A stretch of DNA of 64,000 nucleotides, taken from positions 720,901-784,900 of the forward strand of contig BDSI01000011.1 in the NCBI GenBank assembly GCA_003117195.1. The letters run 5' to 3'. The notes beneath the pieces are model-generated. The model had not been told where the DNA came from. It did not search any database and worked only from the letters and a program-made list of their open reading frames with translations. The stretch is from Eudorina sp. 2006-703-Eu-15. Lineage: Eukaryota; Chlorophyta; Chlorophyceae; Chlamydomonadales; Volvocaceae. The stretch's first letter is position 1. Each line of letters starts with the position of its first letter. This document shows, in pieces, positions 16,801 to 33,200 of the stretch. Made by a program: the position numbers and the translations under genes.

Positions 16801-19500
16801 GCACTGCCTTGCCGGCCGACGAACAAAGGGCCCCCGCCCGCCCGCCCCCGGCAGGTTTCCTCTTTCGGCATAGACCTCATGGTCCTCCGCCCGGGGTGCA
16901 GTGGGTCATGGTCCTCCGCTGCCGCTGGTAACGCCTCAACACGCCTCCGTGTCCTAAACAGGCACACGCCTGTTCACGCACTCACACTCACGCTCACAGG
17001 GGACGTGCCAAGTGCCGGGTTACATGTTGCTTACTTTCCAATCCATCTCAAATCCCCAAACCTCTGACAGTCCACACTCAACCCACTTCAAGTACCAACT
17101 GCCAACTCCCAACCATGTTGAACCACTCAGCCCGATACCCAACTCCAGGCGCCCCAACCCCTATTGCCCAACCCCCTCCACCCCCCGCGGCCTTACCCCC
17201 TCCAGCGCATGCGCCACCGGCACATCCCGCGGGTCCTCCAGCGCGCCCCAGTCGTGGTCGAAGACGCACAGACCGATCATCTGCAGCGCCAGGGACTTGA
17301 GCAGCTCGTTCACTTCCACGGAGGGGCGCACAGCCGCGTGGGAGGCGGGAGAGGTAGAGGCGGCCGGGGGGGCCGGGGGGGCCGGGGGGGCCGGCGCTGC
17401 CAGGTAGTCTCCGAGGACCGCGGCGCAGCGGGCGACGATCGGGTAGTACTCCCTGGTGCAGTACAGTACGGGATTCCGTACGGACGAGTGGGTGAGGAGC
17501 GCCGGGGGGCGCAGCGGGTGCGGGGAATTGTGTTGTCGTTCGCGGGTTCAGCCGCAGGCCTGCCGTACCCCCTGCGGGTGTAGGAGGTGGCTGCCCAGCC
17601 CTGGGCGGCTGCTCTGTGGATGTATTATGTATATCAGTATTGTTTATGAAGCTCCCACAAAGCAAGCGATCTGGGTCAGATGGACCGGCGGATGGCGAGT
17701 TGGAGACCTGGTGGGATCAACGGTGCACCGCGTCATTGAACATAACTCTGGAGTTTGTGTGTCGAATGCCGAGTGTCGGATGTCGAATGCGCGCACCTCG
17801 GGGCGATTGCGGACGGTGATGGCGAAATGGCGGCGGTGGGGAGGCGGTCGAGATGCGGTCTGGGGGTACCGTACGTACGTCGGCAGATACGGTACGCCCC
17901 CCAAGGCCCAACCAAGGCTCACCCCATCTTGGACGCCCCCATCGCGGGTCCGTACGACCGCCGTACGACGCGCCACTTCTCGTCGGCCTCCAGCGCGGTG
18001 CCGATGGACTTCACTCCGTCGGCGGCGTGGGGGCTGTACGACAGACGGCGGGGTCAGACGCACAGACCCAGCACCCGGCACGTTGAGTTGGGTGAGCGCG
18101 TGGGGCGGTGGGGGAACGAGACGAGACGAAGCGAGGGGCAGGGGGACGGGGGAACGACCAGACGGCCCAGCATGCGGCGGATGGGTAAGCACCTAAGCAG
18201 GCAAAGATGATACATCGTAACTACGGGACGACGGCAGGCGCAGCGCTGGCTGCCTGGGCCAGATAACTCGCCGATACGGTATCGAGTGTGGCGGTTGCAC
18301 CTCAGCTCCTGGTGAGTGCAATATGTGAGGGCGTGTGGCGGCGGACGAGGGCGTAGGTGGTTGCGAAGGCGTGGGCGGTTGCGAAGGCGTGGGTGGTTGC
18401 GAAGGAGGCGCCTCGTCCAGGGAGGGCAACACGCGGGCGGGCAGGGCCGCAGCATCCATGATGAGGGATACGGAAGCAACGGAACCCACGGCACGGCTGT
18501 ACGACAGCATGACCGTTACTTGGCCGTACAAGTAAGCCTCACGACCAGCAGACGGTCAACAGGCAGGCTATCGCTGCGAAGGGACGCTCCGGACGTCCGG
18601 ACGTTGGCTCCAACCGTATATGTCCAACCACCAACCACCAACCGCCTGTGCCCACCTGAACACGGAGTTCCACATGTTGTACCCGTCGGACTTGGGCAGT
18701 CCGGGGCCGCCCCGGCCCAGGATGGGGGCCATGAGGGTGGGATCTGTGGCATGAGAGAAGTGGCGGGTGGAGCGTGGCAATGTTCGACCGGCAAGAGAAC
18801 TCACACATGGGGAACAGGCAGGGAAAGGAGGAACCCCATCCCTCCTCATGTCAACCAAGACAGCGAAAACCTCCCTCCCTGCCTCCTGACTCACACCTCC
18901 GCGTCCTCACTGACCGCCCTTGCCCCGCCCGCCAGGCCTGCCCAGCAAGCCCACCCACCCACCCACCCACCCAACCACCCACACACCTGTGATGACCACG
19001 TACTTCCTGCCAGCCAACTCCATCTGATACACTGGCGAGGTGGCACGGAGTGGCATCAGCAGCAGCAGCAACAGCGCAGCAGACGTCAGCACCCATGGCA
19101 TGGCACGGGCCGCAGGATCCAAACATCGGGGTGGGGGTGGGGATGACAACGGACCGGGGTGGGCCGGGAGAAGGACGAATGGTTGTCAGTAATCGCTGGC
19201 CCACGAGGCGCAGGGTCCTGGGTCAGTTACTTGAGTTGCTGTAGACCCAATAAAAGTTATGCGCCGATGGGGCTCCCTGTTGCGGGTAGCTCCTAGCAGC
19301 GTTCGTTACGAGCCCGTTGATTACGACCGCAAGAGCCCACCTCCATTATACTCCTCTGCCCATTTCAACATTTGCTTGGGAAAGAACTTGCTTGTCAAGA
19401 ACGCGGGCAGCTGCCCGATCCACGGCAACCCTTTCGGTCCTGGCATTTTCTTCGAGGCCGAAACATGTCGCAAAGACTTCGTTGTATTCGCAGGCATCAT
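13850..19500 (-). CDS. Cytochrome P450 monooxygenase, 11 exons
   Basis: Exons: 19500-19341, 19031-18987, 18743-18656, 18033-17923, 17452-17197, 16639-16520, 15880-15787, 15401-15323, 14973-14894, 14693-14368, 14272-13850. Phases close exactly, giving 593 residues. The Pro-rich hinge is PGPKGLPWIGQLPAF (20-34). The I-helix is AGLETTANTLTW with the oxygen-activating A-G-x-x-T (311-315). K-helix E395-x-x-R398 and the EFIPDRW segment follow. The heme loop FSEGSRNCVG has its thiolate Cys at about 532. The class is heme-thiolate oxidation of a small molecule; the substrate is unknown. The N-terminus before the hinge is short, basic and Ser/Thr-rich, not a membrane anchor, so an organelle location is possible. 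An Ala/Ser/Asp-rich insert of about 55 residues precedes the heme loop. Confidence 0.9.
14276..14311 (-). repeat. CTG triplet run beside a 3' splice site
   Basis: On the transcribed minus strand a run of CTG triplets leads into the acceptor of the last P450 intron and ends in the CAG that borders exon 14272-13850. The run replaces the usual pyrimidine tract. A shorter CTG-rich stretch (about 19060-19080) sits upstream of the acceptor at 19031 of the same gene. Confidence 0.8.
15890..16025 (-). repeat. GGGGCGAGG-type purine-rich minisatellite in a P450 intron
   Basis: The plus strand shows degenerate GGGGCGAGGGGGAA units. On the sense (minus) strand this is an unusually long pyrimidine tract just before the acceptor of exon 15880-15787. 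It could serve as an extended polypyrimidine tract for splicing. Confidence 0.75.
18351..18404. repeat. 18-bp tandem repeat, three copies, in a P450 intron
   Basis: The unit GCGTGGGCGGTTGCGAAG is repeated three times with one or two changes, in the intron between exons 18743-18656 and 18033-17923. It encodes nothing in the spliced gene. Confidence 0.85.
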
Positions 19501-20346
19501 TTCTCAACGCTAATGAAATCAGCCCTGCGAGAAACAGGTCTCTTTGAGGAAAAGTATGTTCTCAACCAACGTTCAAAACAACGAGCCAAGCGCAGATGAG
19601 AATCGCAGTAGGTCACAACCAAGCTGTCTGACTAAGACATTTATTTAACCAAGCTGTTTAGAATTGAATGCATGCAGGTATGAAGTTCTCCAGACGTTCG
19701 ACTCCAGATGAACTGCTGCCGTACGCCCCTCGCCTCTGGTACGCATTTTCTGTGCCCAACTTCCAAGACTAGGTTTTTCAGTTGCGGATTATTGATCCCG
19801 ATGTCGGCATCCTTACTATTGCTTCACGGACCCCATAGCATGCAATCGGTGCTGTCTCGGGACTAGGGGGTGGCAGAATATCAACTCAGTTATCCGGACC
19901 CGCCGCATCCCACATGCGGGATGTCCCAGCGGGAGCTCGCGGGAACTGTGCATGGATGCGGCAAGCGGCATGCACGCACATTTTTTAAAAGCTCGCAACA
20001 CACAACACGGTCAAAGGGAGACCAAACCCCCATAACACCTCCCATCGATTCCCAATCCAGCAGTGATCCAGCGATGCGTCCTGATGCGCCCAGCTGTCAC
20101 GCGCGCGAAAGAGCGCCACATGCCCCCTAGGTGCCCTCCTTGCCGGACACATGCCGGTTGTTACGTGTGCCAGCCACCAACTGGTTCGCCTGGGGTGCGT
20201 TCTGTTACACAATTTATAAACATGAATGATTCCACAGCGGACGCAGTTTGCGGTGCCTGCTCTCGTCTATGTCTGTCGAGTCTTCACCTTGCGCTAGCCC
20301 ATTCGAGGGCATGGACCGTCATGGACCGCGCCGAGACCTGCCGAGA

Positions 20347-20398
20347 CTCGCGCTGCTGCAAGGCTGCTGCACTGCTGCTGCTGCACTGCTGCTGCTGC

Positions 20399-20436
<38 letters not shown>

Positions 20437-20497
20437 AATGCCGCTGCAATGCCGCTGCAAGGCTGCTGCACTGCTGCTGCTGCACTGCTGCTGCTGC

Positions 20498-20544
<47 letters not shown>

Positions 20545-20640
20545 AATGCCGCTGCAATGCCGCTGCAATGCCGCTGCAATGCCGCTGCTGCCGCTGCTGC
20601 TGCTGCAATGCCGCTGCTGCTGCCGCTGCAATGCCGCTCC
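20347..20640. repeat. Compound CTG microsatellite
   Basis: About 300 bp of CTG triplets are interrupted by higher-order segments of the form CTGCAATGCCG and CTGCAAGGCTGCTGCACTG. The section 20350-20430 is largely repeated at 20460-20545, so a longer unit was duplicated as well. The poly-Ala, poly-Leu and poly-Cys frames across it are artefacts of the triplet. Confidence 0.95.
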
Positions 20641-20746
20641 ACTGAAGCCCTAACAACCGCCCACGCCCGCGGCGGGCCCGTTACTGCTATCGCACAGAAC
20701 CAACTGCTCACTGGCCTGCCGGTCGGTTCGGGCAGGACTTCTGCCT

Positions 20747-20790
20747 AGGTCTGTCTCTATCGTGCCTAGGTCTGTCTCTATCGTGCCTAT
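20747..20790. repeat. 22-bp direct repeat, two copies
   Basis: The unit CCTAGGTCTGTCTCTATCGTG occurs twice in tandem, followed by the first bases of a third copy. Confidence 0.85.
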
Positions 20791-22313
20791 GCCCGCGCGG
20801 ATTTTTCAGGTTTCAGCTGGAAGCGGCGATTGATGTGGGCTGGTGGTGGTGGGTTCGGAAGCAACAGTGCCGCAGCCCAGCCGTCGAATTGGGGCGGCCC
20901 TGGCGGCTTGCAGCACCACACCAGACCGACCGTCCCTTGCTATGACCCCATCAGACCCTAGGGCTCGGGCACGCTAGGGGACCCAGTCCGGGGGCACCCA
21001 CCCCCACAAGCCCCAAGGAGGCTGCCTCGCCGTGCTGCGCGACCCTGTGCCCGGCCGTGCTGCTGGTGCGCAGACAGATGCGGTGACGGCAGCAGCAGCA
21101 GCCGCGTGCGGTTGGACCGCACGCGGGTTGCCCGCCTGGGCGCTGCGCGGGATGCCCACTGCCAATGCACTGGCGACACTGATACAGTGATACTGCACCA
21201 CTGGCCGCCGTAACAGTCACATGGATCGACCTGGCTGTGGATTAGTTCTGCGCATATCGAGTAGTGCAACAGTTCTAGCGACCAGGTGAGAGCGCTCAGC
21301 TGAGCATGAGGCCAACGGGCGTCGCCCTCAACCTTGCAGGTAGGGCACCGCTTATCCTGATCGGCAAAATCGCATGGTGCATGAGCTGGCTCGAACCCCC
21401 CGCGCCCGGGAACAAGTAATCAGATGATGTTTCCCACGATGTGGGGCCCCGAGCAGACCCTGTAGTTTGGGCTCTGTCGGAAAGCATATCTATGTGTTGG
21501 TTTCATGAAAGACAATTCCGCAAATCATGTACGAATGCGTCAGGTGCGTCTCGTACGGCACCCGTTCGGCGTGTGCCGCGGAGCAACGACTGGAAATTAA
21601 TGAGTGAAGTAGTGACTGCGGACTTCTGGAAGTCGTTGTGACTCGAGCAGCGCTCGGACAGACGCGGTGTTGCGGGCTTGCGGCGCAGAAGACACAAATG
21701 ACAGGTCCTGGTGCCTTTCGGCTGTCATGTTGCGACCACATGCAACACCCCTCTGTTATAACATTGATGTTTTAAAAGAAAAATAGTATAACGGCGGTCA
21801 GTGCACGGTGCTACTGTGCGGCATGGCCACGTGACAGTGTCGCGGCTTGGTGCTCGCCGACGGTTTTTTCGGTACCGCTAGATTTGATGTGGACGGTCCA
21901 ACTACCGCAGGCTTGCCCGTTGCCCCCATGGCCTGCGATGAGCAATGCAGCATCGCTCCGTCGTTAGGACGACTCCATGTCAGCGTCTCTGCCAAGGCAA
22001 ACGTTACCGAGCTGAAGCGGTCTACCCAAGGGTCTGCCAACGGCTTCCGACACGCGTTGGACGACTCAAACAATAAAGTCACGTCTTTGTAAGATTTAAT
22101 ATGAACCAAATGCAACGCTCACACGCTCATGCGAGCATGTAGGAGCTGCGGCCGGACCGAAAGCGGTACAGAAGCGAAATTTTCACCGTACATTCTTTGC
22201 GCGTAATCTTGAACCATAATGCAAAATGATATTACATTACAAGTCGGATAAGTTATTTTAGAAGGGTGAGAACAGGACTGCGTTTTGAAGGTGTCTGATC
22301 GCACAACGCAAAT

Positions 22314-23023
22314 ATGTCACCGACCGTCTATTCGCTAGCTGATATCAAAGCGCACACGACTGATAAGTCTTGTTGGCTCGTGATTCATGGAAAGGTTTAC
22401 GATGTGACAGAATTCTTGGAAGAGCACCCGGGCGGCTATGACATTATCCTAACGTCAACAGGTGAGTGCATATGTGCACGGTTTTGAAAAGGGTTGCAAG
22501 AAACTGGGAGGATTTTCAATTCTCCAAGGTGTTCCCGATGGCTCTAGCAAGGCGCTGGCGCGCCTTTTTGGAAGGGTTATACGTGGGACGGTTAAGCCGC
22601 AGCTCCTAGCGCTTGCTGCCACCATTATGATTATGCCATCAATACGCACAGGCAAGGATGCCACACAAGACTTTGAGGAAATTGGCCACAGCACCTCCGC
22701 CAAGAAGCTGCTTGAAAAGTATCTCATCGGCGAGTTCGAGGTGTGTGCATTGTGTCACGCGTGACGTTGTACGAGGGCCCGGACGGCTGTATTGGCCCGT
22801 CGGCGAGGGTGTCGACGTGTGACCCCCTAACGGCTTCACCCGGACGTTCCGCACGCAGGGTGGTGACAGTGCCCCAGCGGCTGCAAAAGCTGCACCCCAA
22901 AGCCGGAACGCGCAGCAACCAGCGCAGAAGGGCGCGGCGACGCGGACCTTCCACGTTATCCTGCCCCTCCTCATACTGCTGGCTGCACTCGCCCTAAACT
23001 TCTACTTTTCCAGCAGCCGGTGA
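22314..23023 (+). CDS. Cytochrome b5, tail-anchored
   Basis: Exons 22314-22461, 22652-22740 and 22859-23023 give 133 residues with matching phases. The b5 fold is clear: YSLADIKAHTTDKSCW, then HGKVYDVTEFLEEHPGG with axial His38, and IGHS with axial His62. A Gln/Ala-rich linker follows, then one hydrophobic C-terminal helix (about 111-129) and a short polar end, as in ER tail-anchored b5. The family passes electrons from NADH-b5 reductase or P450 reductase to desaturases, hydroxylases and P450s. The length is typical. The gene lies about 2.8 kb from the P450 in divergent orientation; a functional link is only a guess. Confidence 0.93.
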
Positions 23024-26000
23024 TTCGCGCGATGAACGCCGGTGTGCGCACTTTGGACCATTAGGGGCGCCGCGTTGCGGCACGCTGTACGCTTGTATTG
23101 TCCCGATCCTGAAATCAGCGATGATGGAGTGTTTGTCGTTGTCGGATGCCACGTCTGCGCTGCCACTTAGCTGGTGGTGACGAGGGTGGACTGGTGCCAT
23201 GGCTTACGTCATTTATAGCAGGGTTGCACGTCCACCGCAGCCGGAAGGGGACAACTTCTAACGGGCCTGTGGACATCTTGGGCGCCATGATGCGCTGAGC
23301 CGTGGATATTCGTGGGAACATGTGCGGGTTCGTCTTTGTTACCTACATGTCTAGGTAACATGGGTGGCAAGGAAAAGGAGGTTTAGTGCGAGAGGCTGAC
23401 CGTAAATTGCGGGTTTAGCCGTGGCCGTGCTCAACATCAGTGCGAGACAGCGTGAACAAGACCTGTTTACCCTGTGATGAGCGTGTGCACGCTAAGCGTG
23501 GCTCAATGTGCTCTACATGCCCCTTGTGCCGTGAATGTTTTGGGGGGGGGATCACTCCTGTGGGAAACGGCATTTCGATAACAGCAGTGTACGTTGCGCG
23601 TTACAGTTGCATCGTATGACTTGCGATGCGTTATTTGGACAGGCCGAGCCTTTGTTAGGACCGCCAAAATCTGTAAAAAGCAAGTCCTGTGCCCCCGCCT
23701 GCATCTCATCTATTTTGCAAGTGTCCATTCACTACCTGCAAAATGCCTTACGCACAAGCTTCAGCGCTTCAGCACCCCGACGTCACGACCCAACTGTACC
23801 GCCGTCCTGCCCCTGCCCCTGCGCGCAACACACTCTCATCGCACCTCTCAATGCGGACCCGGGCAGCCCGACATGCCGCCATGGTTCGTGGCGGCAGCTC
23901 AGTGACCCTTACTTCCGGTATTATTCGCCCACGTACAGCACCCTCTCTCGCAGTTCCAACGTCCCGACCGGCGCCGCGCAGTTCCTTCTCCTGACTCACC
24001 GCGGATGTACAGCGCCCCCGTGCGCTTGGGCTCAAAAGCCACGATACCCGATGCAGCCCATCCGACGCTGCTGGTCGAGGGCGCGTTCCTCGGGAGCGCG
24101 CGCGCTCAGAGGTCAGCTGCCGATACAGGATCACGGGAGTTGCTGTGTGCGCGCTTCGTCAGGCGGCGGCACATCGCTCATTCCGTGAATCCAAACCGTG
24201 AATCCAAACCGCGCAGCGCTCCACTCGCGCGGATGAACCTTACCCCCGCATCCCCGCCCTGAGTGGAAGGGCACTGCGTGGAATGCCATACCGCCGGAAG
24301 GGCACACTCTTCAGCGCCGTGCAACAGGGAATCGTTTCATCCTGGTGTGTGACCCAATCACAACCTCCATGCCGCGCTTCAGCACCAACGCGTATGTACC
24401 GCCGCCAGCGCTAGGCCGCGCATCTGCATGACCTGCGCTGCCGGCGCGGCACCATTCCGCGGCCATCGCCGACGGAGGCACCCAATCGGACATGGATTGA
24501 TTTGTTCTCGCGCTCCTACCCCATCTCATTCCATGCAAACCGAAAACAAGCCGCCACCAGCCGCCGTGCGCAGAACATCCTGGCCGTCCGTTGTCGCTGA
24601 ATCCCGCCCACAAACCTCGCCATCCGTTGCCCCTCCTGTTCTGCCTCCCTCCTGCCCGTTCCAAGCTGATTCCCGCAGCCCACACAGTATGGCAGACCCA
24701 ACTCCTTCCCCCCTCAGTGTGATCAGAATCAGACAGGACGCGCTGCCAAAGGCTGCTCACCCCCCCCCTATCGAGGCTCCTCCCATCCAAATACCCGGTC
24801 CCAGACCGACTCGCGGACACTCGCAGACAGACCCGCACACGGGCGCATGGGGCACGCCCTCAACAGATACCCGCGCATAATGGAAATCGGACGGGAGAGA
24901 TCCTCGCCGGTCGGAGCCGTCTCGCCGACCCAAATCGCCGACGGCCTCCCAACACCAGCTGCATCCAGCGGAATCACCCGACTCGTGCAGCCCACCGGCG
25001 GAATCGACCGACGCGTGTAGCCCACCACATTTTTTTAGTGCATTCACAAGCTTCCGCCCTATTTACCGTGCGGGGATGAGGAGGGGGGCGGTGAGCGCCG
25101 CGGCGCGGTGCCACGTCCCAGACACCTGCGGGACGCAAACCCGGCCGCCCCGCGCTGGAGACGGCGCCGACGCCCTGGCCATATTGACCACCACCGTATC
25201 GTCGCACCGCACTTCGGAACGCATCAGTACGAAACGATGAAGCCAAAACTGCGCACCCGAGTCAAGGACATGCTCAACGCCTTTGCCCATCAAAGGCGGC
25301 TTGCCTTGCTATGGGAAACAGGCCCGCGACTGTGGGGCGAGCGGTTCCCGCGTGCGTGCATGCAATGGTCAAGTCCGTTTTTCTGTCCGGCATGGATAAC
25401 CACGTACACACTTTCTGGCCGACACGCCATACTCCGTAGTCAATGGGAGCAGAAGTGCTGCTGCTACTGCTACTGCTGGCACGCTAGGACACCCGGTTAC
25501 TCTTCAACGTCGAGAAGAAGCCGAATGAGGTCCTCCTGCCCTGATCTGTAAGTTGGGCCGTCACGGCAGGGCAGAAAGGCCACGCACGCGGCCCTTCTTT
25601 CTGACCTCGTTCCCTTGGTCCGTCTCTCGCGCCTATGCACACCTGCCGACTGACTGGCTGACTGACTGACTGACCACACCCGTTGACCCAGACTCCCAGC
25701 CGCTGACCCGCCTTCCGTCCTCATCACTCGGGGGATGAACTGAATACCACCATAACATGCCTGACATTCAGATACCGCATCATGAAGTTGTCACCACACA
25801 CGCACACGCACACACACACACACGCGCGTCAACACGCCCAAACGCACACAATACTCGCTGGCACCACGGAGACCGAGCGAGAGATGGAGGAATGAACCCT
25901 TCGGTGCGCCATATGTAGCTGTTGTGGCCCTGGAGAAAACCACCGCCGTACTACGCTTCCCTCCCTCGGTTCCCCGCCATGCCCTGCTTTGGGATGCTGA

Positions 26001-26411
26001 TGCACACAGGCCGTCAGGAGGCAAGCGGTCTGACGCATTCCCCCCTCGCGAGAGAACACGCTCGGATGCGGACTTCGTCCGGTGCATGACATCACTCTAC
26101 TGCCCCATGCCGAATTCCACGTCAAGCCAAGCGGTCCTTCCGGGGCTTGGGCACAGCTCAGCCACCCGCCGGACAGCTCTGCCAAAGGGGCCCAAGTGCC
26201 AGCCCCCACGTCAGGCTGAGAGCTTGCCGGCCAGGACGGGACATGGCAGGGCAGGGCCTACCGCGCCAGCGACGGCGCACCGCCGCCGAGGCGATCGGCC
26301 GACAACCACAGCGTCGTCGGACATCGACCTGCCCCACCACATCCCCCGTCCATCCACCTCATCCCGTCGGCATTGCCCCACGCCGCCCCCGCCAGCCCGT
26401 GTTGCGCCGCC
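23024..26411. other. Convergent intergenic region with possible undetected exons
   Basis: This 3.4 kb between the b5 and kinase genes contains no gene I can assemble. Minus-strand 24000-24110 reads like an exon (VAFEPKRTGALYIR followed by a GTGAGT donor at about 24000). A second exon-like segment with a GTAAGG donor lies near 24244-24341. Their phases could not be reconciled. A CA microsatellite is at 25799-25826 and a short CTGA run is near 25650-25672. Confidence 0.4.
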
Positions 26412-31685
<5,274 letters not shown>

Positions 31686-33200
31686 CTAGTCAGGCGGTAT
31701 GGAAGGCGACAGCGGCGGTTCCCACCAAGGTCGGGACATTAGCTCATGTTTTGTAGTATGAAGTATAGAGTGTATGAAAAATGGGTAACCAACGAAGATG
31801 CTCTGGTCCTAAAAAAGGTACTTTCCAATACGCTGATGTGGACACCACATGAATGATGAGTCTGCAAACGAGGATAAGTTATAATAATACAACACATATA
31901 ATTTGTAAGCGGCTATATTAACAAGTGTCCTTTTATTTCACTAGGTGAGAGTCCCGGCCTGGTGTGGACACTGTTGCAATGCCTCCGACCCGTTTCAACC
32001 TACAACCATAAGCTTGACCATATGCATTATGTGAGGACGGCTCGGCTTCGGTACGCCCTCATCAGCCGCCGACCGGGGACGGAATAGGTCAATTCCGAAG
32101 GAGCGATCCCACAGCACGAAACTCCAGTATGTAATAGTGTGTCCCAAGATGGCAATAATTGGCTGGTGCGGGAATTCAGTGGGCTAACGTAGTCGCTATG
32201 AAGTCGAAGGGACGTTGCAGCGCAGGAAAGGCACTCGTCCGCGCCACCTGGCCACTTAGGCGCACTTACGTAGTATCCATTTATATCGATGACACGGTGC
32301 CAGCTGCAATGTTGATGTGGACGCCACGAGCAAGGGTGTCACGGTGTAAACGTCATCGTGCGTCAGGTGTTAGTGTGCCAGTCACATGCACGGAGCGTGA
32401 AGGGTTACTGCGCAGGCGGCTGGAACCTTATCAGCATGTCGTGCGTGTGCATGCAGTGGGGGCTCGCGATATCGCAACGGCCACTCGACTTCACAGCAGG
32501 TCACGTGTATTTCCCCCATGCGCTGAAGGGGTTATGCCAAAGCGCAACCATCCTCGCGCAACCATCCTCACAAGAGCAGAGCGGGCCGGGCAGAAAAATG
32601 CAGCATGAAATGGACCTGATGCACCGCGATAATCCTCCCAGCGAGGGAAGGCAGTGGCAGCCGTTGGTTGGAACGTCCGCTGAACGTCTGGTACAGGGCC
32701 TGTGAGCCTCTGTGAGTAGGACCTATTGTTCCTACAGATCCTTCCAGGTCTTCGCAGAATGTGGTGTTCCGTGAGGTGGTGGACACGCGGTTCTCAGGGG
32801 CGAGCATGATGCGGCGTGTTGCGGAAGATTTGCCAATGACGGCATATGCAGCCACCCTCCTTCGCCGATTTCCGCTGGTTGCGATCTGTCGGCCAAGCCG
32901 TGAGGCGCAAACGCAGCTTCCAGCGGCGGGCAGTCGCAGACTTGCATGTTTGTTGGGCCACCGTTTAGTTCAACCGTATGCTAACGGTCAACCGCTTCAA
33001 GACACAAACCTCATTCTAGCAAACAGGGTGAAGGGTAATTCCTGGTTGGGTAATTGTTATGGTGGGTTATGTTGAGTGCTGTGTCGACAACATACGGTAC
33101 CTTGAACCGTGAGAAGTATTTGAGACACAGTTGAGAGGCGTTGATATTTCGAGCGTTCGAAGTCCATACTTCGACAACTTTTAGAAGCCATACATTAATT
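31686..33200. other. Divergent promoter region of kinase and NOC3 genes
   Basis: This 1.5 kb lies between two divergently transcribed genes. It is less GC-rich, especially 31740-31960. Frames present are short and without motifs. No repeat or RNA gene was recognised. Confidence 0.5.

Larger units (their letters stand above)
19501..22313. other. Divergent intergenic region
   Basis: It lies between the start of the minus-strand P450 and the plus-strand cytochrome b5 gene. Apart from the CTG microsatellite and a short direct repeat, I see no gene. Frames over 60 codons are either products of the microsatellite or lack motifs. Part of 21740-22300 is AT-rich and could hold the b5 promoter. Confidence 0.5.

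Noticed and set aside
18907..19149. P450 start at 19101 with a Leu-rich anchor (MPWVLTSAALLLLLL)
   Set aside because: The Leu run is the CTG-rich stretch before the acceptor at 19031. An upstream exon at 19500-19341 supplies the P450 hinge in the right phase.
19259..19513. Plus-strand 84-codon frame
   Set aside because: It lies opposite the first P450 exon, has no motif and is explained as its shadow.
20284..20711. Poly-Ala, poly-Leu, poly-Cys and Gln/Ser frames
   Set aside because: Products of the CTG microsatellite; no unique flanking protein sequence.
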